Part shown: one piece after another, positions 17,277-26,861 of the stretch
Layout of the letters: the number at the start of each line of letters is the position of its first letter
How positions within the stretch are numbered: position 1 is the first letter of the stretch
NCBI RefSeq assembly: GCF_001280435.1
Contig: NZ_LBIP01000013.1
Span: forward strand, 124,001-188,000
Direction: 5' to 3'
DNA length: 64,000 nucleotides
From: Mangrovimonas xylaniphaga
Lineage (GTDB): Bacteria; Bacteroidota; Bacteroidia; Flavobacteriales; Flavobacteriaceae
Position numbers and translations under genes: made by a program
Notes under the pieces: model-generated
What the model saw: only the letters and a program-made list of their open reading frames with translations
What the model was told of the DNA's origin: nothing
Database searches by the model: none

Positions 17277-18293
17277 ATGATGCTCGTTTTAGGAATCGGG
17301 CTAGTGATAGTTTACGATTTTACCAACGGTTTCCACGATGCGGCAGATATGGTAGCAACCGCAATTGCCTCAAGCACCATGTCTCCCGGAAGAGCTATTT
17401 TTATCGTGTGCCTGTTTACATTTTTAGGGCCATTGTTGGGTGGTCTTGCTGTGGCCAATACCATTGGAGAGTTTGTAGATATAAGCGATACCAGCAGCCA
17501 TTTGGCCCAAAGCGTGGTTTTGGCCGCCATCATGGCTGCCATATCTTACAACCTCATCACCTGGAAGTTCGGGCTGCCCAGTTCCTCATCCAACTCCCTT
17601 ACCAGTGGTCTTGTAGGAGCGGCTATTTTTGCCCTAGGGAGCAACTATATCAATTGGGGATTCTCGGCTTTGGAAAATGGGCATTTGGAAGGGTTTACCA
17701 AAATTCTCATTGGTTTGGCCTTCTCGCCTTTGGCAGGCTTTATTGTTGGTTTTTTGATGATGAAGCTCTTCCTTTCAATCTTGAAGCGTTTTTCTTCAAA
17801 ATCTAAAAAGCTATTTCTATTTACCCAATATATCACGGTAAGCTGGCTCGCATTCAGTCACGGAACAAACGACAGCCAGAAAGGCATGGGGGTTATTGGC
17901 ATGTTGTTATTGGCCAATAACATGTATTCGGAATTTACAGTCCCTCTTTGGGTGATTCTACTTTGTGCCAGTTCCATCACTTTGGGCACCCTTTTTGGGG
18001 GCTGGAGCATTATAAAAACGGTGGGGTTTGATATTTATAAGGTGAAATTGATCCATTCCATTACCGACCAAATAAGCGCCGCCACCGTGATACTTGGCTC
18101 CTCCTTGATTGGGGCCCCAACCTCCACTACCCAAGTAGTAACTACTTCCCTAATGGGTGTGGGTGCTGCCGAACGTCCAAAGCACGTGCGTTGGATGGTG
18201 GCCGGTTCCATCCTAAAGGGATGGCTGTTAAACATCCCAATATCATTCCTTTTGGGACTCCTCTATTGTTTCCTAATCACACGAATTTTTTAA
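17277..18293 (+). CDS. PiT-family low-affinity inorganic phosphate transporter
   Basis: This 338-aa membrane protein has about ten helices. Both PiT signature halves are present: YDFTNGFHDAADMVATAIAS near the N-terminus and SHGTNDSQKGMGVIGMLL in the second half. GLPSSSSNSLTSGLVGA and APTSTTQVVTTSLMG are the paired repeats of the family. It imports phosphate, probably as a metal-phosphate complex with protons or sodium. The start at 17277 (ATGATG) is preferred over an upstream in-frame TTG at 17265. The gene is followed after 4 bp by a DUF47/PhoU-like gene, its usual partner. Confidence 0.93.
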   Translation: MMLVLGIGLVIVYDFTNGFHDAADMVATAIASSTMSPGRAIFIVCLFTFLGPLLGGLAVANTIGEFVDISDTSSHLAQSVVLAAIMAAISYNLITWKFGLPSSSSNSLTSGLVGAAIFALGSNYINWGFSALENGHLEGFTKILIGLAFSPLAGFIVGFLMMKLFLSILKRFSSKSKKLFLFTQYITVSWLAFSHGTNDSQKGMGVIGMLLLANNMYSEFTVPLWVILLCASSITLGTLFGGWSIIKTVGFDIYKVKLIHSITDQISAATVILGSSLIGAPTSTTQVVTTSLMGVGAAERPKHVRWMVAGSILKGWLLNIPISFLLGLLYCFLITRIF

Positions 18294-18297
18294 ACCC

Positions 18298-18924
18298 ATG
18301 ATATTACAAAAACTAAAAAGCTGGATTTTACCCAAAGAAATAAACTTCTTCAATGCGCTGGTACAACAAAGCCTACAAACCCAACATATCATAGAAGCTT
18401 TGGGGAATTTTTATGTAGAGAATGCCCCAAAAAACCAGGACGCCTTACTTGGATTGATTGCCGAGGCAAAAAAAAGTTATTCAGCCAATCTAAAAGAGCT
18501 GAATGCCACCTTTATCACACCCATTGACAAAGAAGCCATCAGCAGGGAACACAACCAATTGTATTGGGTCACTTTAAGTGTTAAACATTTAATGGTGGAA
18601 ATAGACACCTATCAAATCTATAATTTAAGTGAGTACAGCAAGCTCTTCGATTTACTGCAACAGCAAATGGAACAGCTTACCGAAGGCTTCAAAAAACTAG
18701 AAGCCAAACAGTATGAAGACGTCCTAAGAAACATAGACCAAATCATCCATTTGGGCAATGACCTCATAAAAGCCTATGCCAATGCCTTAGCATTATTGTT
18801 TAAGGAACAAGACATGCCACATGTGCTCATGCACAAGGAAATACTCTCCCAATTAAAGGAAATTAGCAAACGTATCCACATTTGCGCCAACCTTTTGGAG
18901 GACATTATTTTTAAAATCAACTAA
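18298..18924 (+). CDS. DUF47 / PhoU-like regulator of the PiT transporter
   Basis: The 208-aa all-helical protein has the DUF47/PhoU-like opening FFNALVQQSLQTQHIIEALG and the later LKEISKRIHICANLLEDIIF that typify this family. These proteins pair with PiT transporters and are thought to gate or regulate phosphate transport, possibly through metal binding as in PhoU. The 4-bp gap to the upstream transporter gene indicates co-transcription and joint function. Confidence 0.85.
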   Translation: MILQKLKSWILPKEINFFNALVQQSLQTQHIIEALGNFYVENAPKNQDALLGLIAEAKKSYSANLKELNATFITPIDKEAISREHNQLYWVTLSVKHLMVEIDTYQIYNLSEYSKLFDLLQQQMEQLTEGFKKLEAKQYEDVLRNIDQIIHLGNDLIKAYANALALLFKEQDMPHVLMHKEILSQLKEISKRIHICANLLEDIIFKIN

Positions 18925-19090
18925 AAACAATACGCTTCCCAAAGCGTCGCTCAACTTATTTTAACTGCTTCTTACTGAAAATCAACCACAAGCGTTAAAA
19001 TTCACATCTCTTTCATTATCTTTAAGGTAACAACTTCCAAACCATGCCGTTAAACAAACCTTTCCAAAACACCAACCCCCACACCACACT

Positions 19091-20254
19091 ATGAAACTAT
19101 TCATATGCATAGTACTCACTGTTTTCTGTAACATACCCATTTGGGGACAAGAAACACTACTGTGCAAGGGCAACTATTGGACGGAAGACGAAGCCGCATT
19201 GAGGATGAAAACCTTTGCTTCGGAATGGGATGATTTACCCTCCTGGGAAGCAAGAGCCAATAGAATTAGAAAAGGGATCATTGAAGGCCTACAGCTTGAA
19301 AAAATGCCGAATATCTCAGGAAACTTTAATACCATTATTAAAGGGACGAAAACAATGGACGGGTATATTGTAGAGAATATCGCCATTGAAAGTTTCCCTG
19401 GCTTTTATATCACGGGAAACCTCTACAGACCTATAAACAACAACGAAACACATGCCGCCATTTTAAGCCCTCACGGCCATTTAAAAAACAAGCGTTTTAC
19501 AGAATACATTCAAAATCGCTGCGCAGTATTGGCACGTATGGGAGCCGTAGTATTTGCCTATGACATGGTAGGTTATGGCGAATGCACCCAAGTAAAACAT
19601 GACATCCCTATAGCTATGCTCCTTCAGACCTGGAACAGTAAAAAGGTCCTCGACTATTTAGTGTCTCGCCCAGATGTAGACCCCGAGCGTATAGGAATGA
19701 CGGGGGGCTCTGGTGGCGGCACACAAACCTTTATTTTAACGGCCATTGATGATCGCATCAAGGCCTCGGCTCCCGTGGTTCAGGTATCAGCACACTTTTT
19801 TGGCGGCTGCGTTTGCGAAAGTGGCATGCCCATTCATAAAAATCACGACCACCAAACCAATAATGTGGAAATTGCCGCCCTATGTGCCCCAAGACCGATG
19901 TTATTAGTATCAGACGGGGATGATTGGACACGCAACACGCCACAAGTGGAATATCCATATATTCAAAAAGTATATGCTATGTATGGTGAAGCGTCTAAAG
20001 TAGCAAATGTGCATTTACACTTGGAAAAACACGATTACGGTTTTTCCAAACGAACTGCGATGTACAATTTTTTCTCACATTACCTAAAACTGGACAATAG
20101 TGAGGTTCTCAGCGATAAAGGTTACCAAGAAGACTTTGTGACCATATTACATGAAGAAGACTTGAAAGTGTTTGATAAGAACAGTTCCAAACCAAAAAAC
20201 TTATTACATGGCAACAAAGCGGTGATGAAATATCTTGATGTGGACCTTAAATAA
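19091..20254 (+). CDS. Secreted alpha/beta hydrolase, acetyl xylan esterase-like (Abhydrolase_7)
   Basis: The 387-aa protein has a signal peptide (MKLFICIVLTVFCNIPIWGQ). The catalytic fold shows HAAILSPHGH (121-130), FAYDMVGYGECTQ (155-167), the nucleophile elbow GMTGGSGGGTQTF with Ser207, and CAPRPMLLVSDGDDW carrying the likely acid. It differs from CE15 glucuronoyl esterases, which use GCSRxGK. Family members act on acetylated sugars or are uncharacterised. It opens a run of four closely spaced plus-strand genes through 24209 that are probably one operon; none of the others is a recognised polysaccharide enzyme, so the substrate is open. Confidence 0.82.
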   Translation: MKLFICIVLTVFCNIPIWGQETLLCKGNYWTEDEAALRMKTFASEWDDLPSWEARANRIRKGIIEGLQLEKMPNISGNFNTIIKGTKTMDGYIVENIAIESFPGFYITGNLYRPINNNETHAAILSPHGHLKNKRFTEYIQNRCAVLARMGAVVFAYDMVGYGECTQVKHDIPIAMLLQTWNSKKVLDYLVSRPDVDPERIGMTGGSGGGTQTFILTAIDDRIKASAPVVQVSAHFFGGCVCESGMPIHKNHDHQTNNVEIAALCAPRPMLLVSDGDDWTRNTPQVEYPYIQKVYAMYGEASKVANVHLHLEKHDYGFSKRTAMYNFFSHYLKLDNSEVLSDKGYQEDFVTILHEEDLKVFDKNSSKPKNLLHGNKAVMKYLDVDLK

Positions 20255-20314
20255 TGAACTTTTCAAACCCCAATGCATTTGGCAACAAACCATTACACAA
20301 CCAAAACACCAATA

Positions 20315-21451
20315 ATGAAACACCTCTTTTTTATTGCAGGCCTAAGTTTATTCGTATTTACATCATTTGGACCACAGCCCTTAAAAACAGAAAAGCTGGA
20401 GCTAAGCTTCCATAAGAATATAGAATTGATAGGTCTTGCCTATTTTATAGAATTTGAAGGGGTCGATATTGAAAATAAAACCATTGAAGCGGATGGCAAA
20501 ACAATACCCAAAAAGGAATGGCATCGATACGGTTATAAAATCTACCAAGAATATCAGGCTTTTGCCTCCAGTGAAAACCTGGCCAAAAGCTTCTCCGTGG
20601 CCGACCATTTATGGCTGGATTATATAAACGCCTTATTGCTCCAAACCGAGGAGGTTCCTAACGCCAAACTTACTCCTAAAATCAAGGAAAGTTATTATAT
20701 CAATTTCTCTAAAAACAAAGACCTTGAAGAAGCCAAAAAGAATGTCCAAATTTTCTTGAACGGCTTAAATGCATTTTCAAAAGAAATCAATTTTGATGCC
20801 TATATAAGCAATTCAAAAGTTTACTATGATAGGGCCCTTCAAGAAATAGAAAACAGTTTGCCCGAAGGGAATTTCATCAACACCATGGAATCCTTTTACC
20901 AGAAGAAATTTGACAGCTATGCCCTAATCCCAAGTTTAACAACCCCAAAAGGAATGGGCTTTGGAATAAGAATTACCGATAACAACCAAACCACGGTATT
21001 TAATGTTTTTGGAGCCACCGATGTTCAGGATCTAAGCGATACCTCCAACCTCCAAATGGGTTTTGCCAATGAAGAGAAACTGCAAGAGCTAAGTGTCCAT
21101 GAATTTGGCCATTCCTTTGTAAATCCAGTTGTCGCGCAATTGCCGGATAGCTTGTTCAAGCAAACGGAACACCTCTTTATTCCCATAAAACCCCAAATGA
21201 AAGCACAAGGGTACAACTCATGGAAAGTCTGTGTTTACGAACATTTTGTAAGAGCAGGCGAAGTGGTTATTTCTGAAAAAATGGGAAACAAGGCCCATGC
21301 CCAAAAACTACTTACCGACTATACCGAATACCGCGCCTTCAAATACCTTCCCGAAATCATTTCTGAATTAAAAAAATTCGAACAGGGTGACTATAAAACC
21401 TTTGAAGAAACAGTCCAAAAAACAATGGAGATGCTATCCAATAAAACCTAG
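20315..21451 (+). CDS. DUF4932 protein, putative secreted zinc metalloprotease
   Basis: The ATG at 20315 gives a 378-aa protein with a signal peptide (MKHLFFIAGLSLFVFTSFG); a longer in-frame start at 20273 would bury that signal. The central feature is VHEFGHSFVNP at about residues 261-271, an HExxH zinc-binding motif. The extended IELIGLAYFIEFEG opening and the tyrosine-rich YRAFKYLPEI tail fit DUF4932, a family predicted to contain metallopeptidases. The N-terminal half has no recognised motif. It follows the Abhydrolase_7 gene by 60 bp. Protease activity is inferred from the motif only. Confidence 0.75.
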   Translation: MKHLFFIAGLSLFVFTSFGPQPLKTEKLELSFHKNIELIGLAYFIEFEGVDIENKTIEADGKTIPKKEWHRYGYKIYQEYQAFASSENLAKSFSVADHLWLDYINALLLQTEEVPNAKLTPKIKESYYINFSKNKDLEEAKKNVQIFLNGLNAFSKEINFDAYISNSKVYYDRALQEIENSLPEGNFINTMESFYQKKFDSYALIPSLTTPKGMGFGIRITDNNQTTVFNVFGATDVQDLSDTSNLQMGFANEEKLQELSVHEFGHSFVNPVVAQLPDSLFKQTEHLFIPIKPQMKAQGYNSWKVCVYEHFVRAGEVVISEKMGNKAHAQKLLTDYTEYRAFKYLPEIISELKKFEQGDYKTFEETVQKTMEMLSNKT

Positions 21452-21486
21452 AACTACTATGTAACCACCAACCAAACCAACTTAAA

Positions 21487-23109
21487 ATGAAACTAAAAAG
21501 ATATGCTTCATGGGGCCTGCTAAGCCTGCTTTTAGTCACAATCATAGCAGGCATCTTTGTGTCATTAAGAGTCAAGTCGCAGGTCAAGGAACTCTTCAAA
21601 ATGAATAAACATTTACAGGAAGATGGCTATTATATGGGCGAATTTGAGTTTCATATGGTTGGTTTTGGCTATTTGATTGGCAAGGGCCATTATTTGGAGG
21701 CCCTTCAAGGCGTTTCAAAATACCATGCCTTCTTGAGCAATAAAGAGAACCTTATAAAAATACCCAACTTTAAGAGCAAGCAGGACGAAATTGACTTTTA
21801 TCTCAACCTTCAAAACCCAGAAACTGGAGCCTTTATGGACAGTTCCGCGCCGTTTTGCACCTACTTTTCCAACACCGAAAATATGGTAATGCATCTGGAA
21901 GCCTTGCAAGATTCCACAAGCAAACCGTTACAACTGAAATACCCCCTCTCCTTTCTCGATAACATCAACACGCCCCAAAAACTGGAAGCTTACCTCAACG
22001 ACATTTCCTATATGAACCGATTGGGAGCCAAATTCCCCCAAACCTCGTTTCACTTTGCTCGGGACATCTTCAGCAATGTAGAGCCCAATAATGTTATTGA
22101 AAGAAACGGCCTGTACCACTTTACTCCCGAATGGAAACAAACCATTTTACAATGGATGTACAATTTTCAGGATGCAGAAACCGGCTTATGGGGTCCAAAA
22201 CACACAAAAACCAAGGAATTATTGAAATTTGATATCAACAACAGCTATTCCATTGTAAAGAAATTTCGGGACACCAATGGCAAGGATATCTACCAGGAAT
22301 TTCCCCTGAGATACGGTGACAAACTGTTTGGGGCTACCCTTGAAGGGCTGAAAGTCCCCATGCCGGCGGATGATGAACTGGAATGGGTACACGAATGGAA
22401 TTTGAAGCAGGCCAAAGGGATTAAAATGCTCCTGGCCTGTTTATGGAAAGATGCCTCTGCTGAAGACCGAAAAGCTGCAAAAGACATCATTGCCAACTTC
22501 ATCAAGGTGAGCTTCGACAAATACTATGTGGCCGATGAAGGCGCCTTTAGTTACTATCCCAACTCAGAGCACGCCACGGTAGATGGCATGAACAACATGA
22601 TCCTGAAAAGAATAGGCGCCCTTTCCTATGCGCGGCAAAAACGGTATTGGGGTGCTGCGGAAGCAAATGCCAAAGCATTGGAACCCCTGACGGTGGACAC
22701 TTTGGCCGAAAACGACCTTGAGGAGATTTCAAACATCCCAGACATCAACTCTTGGCGGATTTATACCAGTCAACCCGATTTCAAAAAGCTTTATGACCAT
22801 GTTTCTGTGCTGTGTTATCCAACCAACACCAAGGTTTTGGACATCACGGAACTTGTGCCCAACATCATTATATGGACGGAAACCACAAGCCTTTCCACAG
22901 GCAATTGGAAATCGATGGCAGACATTACAAACGAATACAGCTCCTACCACATCCAAAAGCCCCTTATTTACCGTGAAAAGGTCCCGTATGAAGACCTCAA
23001 CCAACTTCTGGAACAAACTTCGGAGCTGTATATTATTGGATTTGATATGTTGCAAATCCCTCGGTTTGTCCAGAGGATTACTAAAGAGAACAAAAGAGAC
23101 ACCTTATGA
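21487..23109 (+). CDS. Membrane-anchored protein with QW-like motifs, function unknown
   Basis: The 540-aa protein has one N-terminal transmembrane helix (about 9-26) and a large extracytoplasmic part. I do not recognise a named family. Two segments, LNLQNPETGAF (about 99-109) and YNFQDAETGLWGP, match the Q-x3-5-G-x-W/F repeat seen in terpenoid cyclases, prenyltransferases and other alpha/alpha-toroid proteins. The helical character of the rest is compatible with such a toroid. Its stop codon overlaps the next start (ATGA at 23106-23109), so the two proteins are translationally coupled and probably work together. Confidence 0.68.
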   Translation: MKLKRYASWGLLSLLLVTIIAGIFVSLRVKSQVKELFKMNKHLQEDGYYMGEFEFHMVGFGYLIGKGHYLEALQGVSKYHAFLSNKENLIKIPNFKSKQDEIDFYLNLQNPETGAFMDSSAPFCTYFSNTENMVMHLEALQDSTSKPLQLKYPLSFLDNINTPQKLEAYLNDISYMNRLGAKFPQTSFHFARDIFSNVEPNNVIERNGLYHFTPEWKQTILQWMYNFQDAETGLWGPKHTKTKELLKFDINNSYSIVKKFRDTNGKDIYQEFPLRYGDKLFGATLEGLKVPMPADDELEWVHEWNLKQAKGIKMLLACLWKDASAEDRKAAKDIIANFIKVSFDKYYVADEGAFSYYPNSEHATVDGMNNMILKRIGALSYARQKRYWGAAEANAKALEPLTVDTLAENDLEEISNIPDINSWRIYTSQPDFKKLYDHVSVLCYPTNTKVLDITELVPNIIIWTETTSLSTGNWKSMADITNEYSSYHIQKPLIYREKVPYEDLNQLLEQTSELYIIGFDMLQIPRFVQRITKENKRDTL

Positions 23110-24209
23110 GAATTGCCTTTGTCTTCTTCATGCTACTCCACGCACTTATCCATTTGTTTGGATTTGCCAAAGCGTTTGGCTTGGCTGAATTAAAAGATCT
23201 CAGGTTGCCCATTTCAAAACCTACAGGCATGGTATGGCTGCTGGCAGCGGTTCTGCTCGGCATCTACGGTGTACTGTACCTCACAGGTGCCAAGTACCAT
23301 TGGCTTTTTGGAATGTTGGCCGTACTCCTTTCCCAAGGGTTGATTGTCTACTATTGGAAAGACGCCAAGTTTGGCAGCATCCCAAATGTCCTCATCATAG
23401 TGGTGGCTTTTGTGAGTTTGGGATCCTTTTTACTAAAACGTGAATTAACTTCCAGGGTGCAACATGACCTTTTAGAGAACAATAGCTTCCCAACCGATAT
23501 CTTGACTGAAAAAGACATCGCGCACCTCCCCGCTCCTGTGCAAGGCTATTTACGATACACCAAATCTGTTGGGCAGGAAAAAGTAAAAAACTTCAGGGCC
23601 GAGTTTGCGGGCGTGCTGCATTCCAAACCAAACGACCAAGGCATGAAAGTGCAATCTGTGCAGTACAATTTTTATGAAAACCCATCCCGCTATTTTTATA
23701 TTACCGCCACCAAAATGGGCTTACCGGCCACTGCCCTGCATTTGTACCAAAATGAAACCGCCACATTTCAAGTAAAGTTGCTTAACTGGATCACTTTGGT
23801 GGATGCCAAAGGCACACAAATGAACCTAGGGGAAACCGTTACCCTATTTAACGACATGTGCGTAATTGCTCCCGCAACCCTTATTGATCACAGGATACGT
23901 TGGGAAGCCATTAACGATACGGTAGCCAAAGCCAACTTTACCAACGGCAACATCACCATAAGTGCCAAATTATACTTCAACAAGAACCACGAACTGGTAA
24001 ATTTTATTAGTTCTGACCGCTACGAAACAGATGGCAACACCTATCATAACTTTCCTTGGTCTACCCCTGTAAAGGACTACAAAATGATGAATGGCTATTT
24101 GCTGCCAAGCCAAGGAAGTATGATATACCATAAGCCTGAGGGCGATTTCACCTATGGAGAATTAGGCTATAAAAGCGTTACCTATAATGTCACGGAACTA
24201 AAAGACTAA
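23106..24209 (+). CDS. DUF6544-like membrane protein
   Basis: The 367-aa protein has four N-terminal hydrophobic helices within about the first 110 residues (MRIAFVFFMLLHALIHLFGF, then three more). A soluble C-terminal domain follows, with LPAPVQGYLRYTKSVG, TLVDAKGTQMNLGETVTLFN and the late DRYETDGNTYHNFPWSTPV, the conserved pattern of DUF6544/DUF6920 proteins. No enzymatic role is known. Four-base overlap with the previous gene marks the end of the four-gene cluster that starts at 19091. Confidence 0.72.
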   Translation: MRIAFVFFMLLHALIHLFGFAKAFGLAELKDLRLPISKPTGMVWLLAAVLLGIYGVLYLTGAKYHWLFGMLAVLLSQGLIVYYWKDAKFGSIPNVLIIVVAFVSLGSFLLKRELTSRVQHDLLENNSFPTDILTEKDIAHLPAPVQGYLRYTKSVGQEKVKNFRAEFAGVLHSKPNDQGMKVQSVQYNFYENPSRYFYITATKMGLPATALHLYQNETATFQVKLLNWITLVDAKGTQMNLGETVTLFNDMCVIAPATLIDHRIRWEAINDTVAKANFTNGNITISAKLYFNKNHELVNFISSDRYETDGNTYHNFPWSTPVKDYKMMNGYLLPSQGSMIYHKPEGDFTYGELGYKSVTYNVTELKD

Positions 24210-24395
24210 GTATTTCAAACAACACCAAGAACAACCACGGCAAACCTTGAAATATACCTCAGCCTACAAAAGACAGTTTTTTCATGCAATTTATTTAAAC
24301 AAATACCTACATTTGGCCAAAATAAACAATCACAAAATCAAAATAAATATAAGCAACTAATTTTTACCCTATGCTATCAAACATAAATCTGAATT

Positions 24396-25661
24396 ATGAA
24401 AACTAACACACAATTTAAATTATTTCTTTTAATCATTTTTATTTATTCCAACGTAAGTTCTCAAACCTTTATTAGTGGAGGTATAAATGCAGATACAAAC
24501 TGGACAACACAAAATAGTCCTTATATAATAACTGGCAACACTGTTATTTTTGGAAACAACACGCTTACAATTGAACCTGGTGTAATTGTTAAATTTGAAA
24601 ATAATGTTCAGTTACGCATTCAAGGGTCATTAATTGCTAATGGCAACAGTACAAATAACATAACATTCACATCTAATGATTCTAATCCTCAAAAAGGTTC
24701 ATGGAATGAAATCAACCTTGAATTTAATGCCGTATGTATTTTGGATTACGTTTTAATGGAATATGCCGATAATGCTCTAAGATATAATCAAATTAGTACT
24801 TCAAGTACCATAAAGAATTCTATTTTTCAGTTTAACAATAATGGAATTAATGTAAATTACGGAAGCCCACAATTTCCCATTACCATAGAATCTGTAAAAT
24901 TTATTGATAATAATAAAGGAATTGCTAATTTTTACGATGAAGTAAATTTAACTGATTGTGAGTTTAAAAATAATGAAGTTGGAGCAGAATTGGTAGAAAG
25001 TTTCATAGATTCATGTATTTTCGAGGGAAATACAAATATTGGACTTGTTGGCCATACATCCACTATACAAAATTCAACTTTTATTTCAAATAATATAGGA
25101 TTAGAGCAAAGCTTCAGTGGAGGAAGTGATTCATCCATAATGTGGGGAAATACGATTAAGAATAACTCTATTGGTTTAAAAATAACAGGAAACAGTCCAA
25201 TGGCAACATTTACAGATAATACAATATGTAATAATTATACTTATAATGTTGAGAACACAAGTTCATATAGCGGACAAGATTTGTCCAATAATTGTTGGTG
25301 TACTGAGGATAATAATGAAATTGAGAATAGTATTTTTCATGGTATGGACGATATTAACTTTGGAGTTGTAGTTTTTACACCAACCACAACAAATTGTACA
25401 GATAATACACTAAATACTAATGACTTTTTTGAATCTAAAGAGGATTATTTGTTTTATCCTAATCCAGTTGTTGAAGAATTAAATTTTAATAATAATTTTG
25501 ATAAAGAGTATGAAATTTACTCCATAAATGGTGTTCTTGTAAAAAAAGGAGTAGCCTCAATTAAAATTGATCTCTCTAATATTAAACCTGGAATATATAT
25601 GATGAAAATACAAACTTCAAATCAATCAAAATCAATATTTAAAAGATTAATTAAAAAATAA
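24396..25661 (+). CDS. T9SS-exported right-handed beta-helix protein
   Basis: The 421-aa protein has a signal peptide (MKTNTQFKLFLLIIFIYSNV). Residues about 45-315 are runs of short beta strands with NNNGINV, NTNIGLV and NNSIGLKITGN repeats typical of pectate-lyase-like parallel beta-helices. The C-terminal 75 residues form a type A T9SS sorting domain (FYPNPVVEELNF, YSINGVLVKKG, GIYMMKIQTSNQSKS, final FKRLIKK). The protein should be secreted through the type IX system and attached to or released from the surface. No catalytic residues are obvious. The gene and its upstream spacer are clearly more AT-rich than the genes before it, which suggests separate acquisition. Confidence 0.87.
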   Translation: MKTNTQFKLFLLIIFIYSNVSSQTFISGGINADTNWTTQNSPYIITGNTVIFGNNTLTIEPGVIVKFENNVQLRIQGSLIANGNSTNNITFTSNDSNPQKGSWNEINLEFNAVCILDYVLMEYADNALRYNQISTSSTIKNSIFQFNNNGINVNYGSPQFPITIESVKFIDNNKGIANFYDEVNLTDCEFKNNEVGAELVESFIDSCIFEGNTNIGLVGHTSTIQNSTFISNNIGLEQSFSGGSDSSIMWGNTIKNNSIGLKITGNSPMATFTDNTICNNYTYNVENTSSYSGQDLSNNCWCTEDNNEIENSIFHGMDDINFGVVVFTPTTTNCTDNTLNTNDFFESKEDYLFYPNPVVEELNFNNNFDKEYEIYSINGVLVKKGVASIKIDLSNIKPGIYMMKIQTSNQSKSIFKRLIKK

Positions 25662-25898
25662 TATTACAGTCCCCTGAATAGCTCATAGGCAAAGCAATTT
25701 CTTAGTAAAATCCTTGTTCATGAGCTTTGAGCGCCAACCAATTGATATCTTTTCAATCAGGAAACCAAACCATATTAATACTAAGGTTCCAATACTTATT
25801 TCAAAAAGCAGCTCAAATAAAACCTATGACGGCACCACCAAAGCCATAGGTGCCAATGATACAAATAAGCCGTATGCTATAGTTTGAAATTAGATTAC

Positions 25899-26834
25899 CT
25901 ATTTCAAAATCCTCAGTCCAATATTCAAATAGGCCCTGCTTTTTACGTCCAAATCCAATTCCGTATTAAGGTTGTCATCTTGTACCTGAAACACATTCCT
26001 AACGGCAATACCGCATCCTGTATTCACGTAAAGATCTCCAATGAGCTTAAATTGAAACTCTGGTCCCAAGGTGATTCTGGAATAGGACAGCCTGTTTAAA
26101 TCTAAAGTGGAGGTAATATCATCAAAATGCACGTTGTACAAATTACCATACACCGCAGCCTTAAGCCCCAATCGGTACTTGTCATTGAACACATAGTATT
26201 GACTTGCATAGGCCGGCAAAATCACAGAGGTCAACCACTTCTCTTTTTTATAAGTAAGGCTCACAAGCGGAATGATGGTTAAATTTCCAAAACGGCTAGT
26301 ATAGGCCAATCCAAAACCATACTGAAAATTTTGGCTTGCCCTTTTGGTAGCCATGGCCGACACCTGGAAGATAAAATCGTCGGAATTCAAACGTTTATGA
26401 AAATCGGAGGCTATGGTAGGCATGGCATTAAACACAAGCCTCCAACGTTTGGGCAGCACACTAATAAGCCCTATAGACAATTGAATAGAATGATAGCTCT
26501 CATGGATGTCCAAGGCACTTTGGTCGAACGTTGTATGATAGTTGAATAAGGTATAGTTGATGCTATTGAACAAATAGGTCTTTTTTTCCTTTAAGGGAAA
26601 GGCGATTTGCATGGTCAAGCGTTGCTCGTTTATTTCCAGTTCTCCCCTATCGGTATCGGTATTAAAACTTGTTTTGGGGTAATTGAAATGGTCCAAGGTT
26701 AACAATGGAAACTTATGGAACTGTTTATATACGGTAGAATCCTGTGCGCTTTCTTGGGCCGTAACAGTTAGCGTGATTAGCACTAAAAAACATAAGATAA
26801 GGTGTCGATTGAGGTGTTGTGGGGGGAATATCAT
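25899..26834 (-). CDS. DUF6268-like outer-membrane protein
   Basis: The 311-aa protein has a signal sequence (LILCFLVLITLTVTA) and then amphipathic, aromatic-rich strands (TYLFNSINYTLFNYHTTF, FQYGFGLAYTSRFGN, RAYLNIGLRILK) consistent with a small beta-barrel. The general pattern matches DUF6268, an outer-membrane family of unknown function. Downstream of a strong hairpin (26862-26894), it may be partly uncoupled from the 70-aa gene and TetR gene on the same strand. Confidence 0.7.
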   Translation of the reverse strand: MIFPPQHLNRHLILCFLVLITLTVTAQESAQDSTVYKQFHKFPLLTLDHFNYPKTSFNTDTDRGELEINEQRLTMQIAFPLKEKKTYLFNSINYTLFNYHTTFDQSALDIHESYHSIQLSIGLISVLPKRWRLVFNAMPTIASDFHKRLNSDDFIFQVSAMATKRASQNFQYGFGLAYTSRFGNLTIIPLVSLTYKKEKWLTSVILPAYASQYYVFNDKYRLGLKAAVYGNLYNVHFDDITSTLDLNRLSYSRITLGPEFQFKLIGDLYVNTGCGIAVRNVFQVQDDNLNTELDLDVKSRAYLNIGLRILK

Positions 26835-26861
26835 TCTCTGTTTCGTAGGTATTACAATTTA

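Noticed and set aside
22718-23188. 156-codon plus-strand frame spanning the 3' end of the 540-aa gene
   Set aside because: It overlaps two genes in another frame, is rich in Ser, Pro and Cys without domain pattern, and has no start signal.
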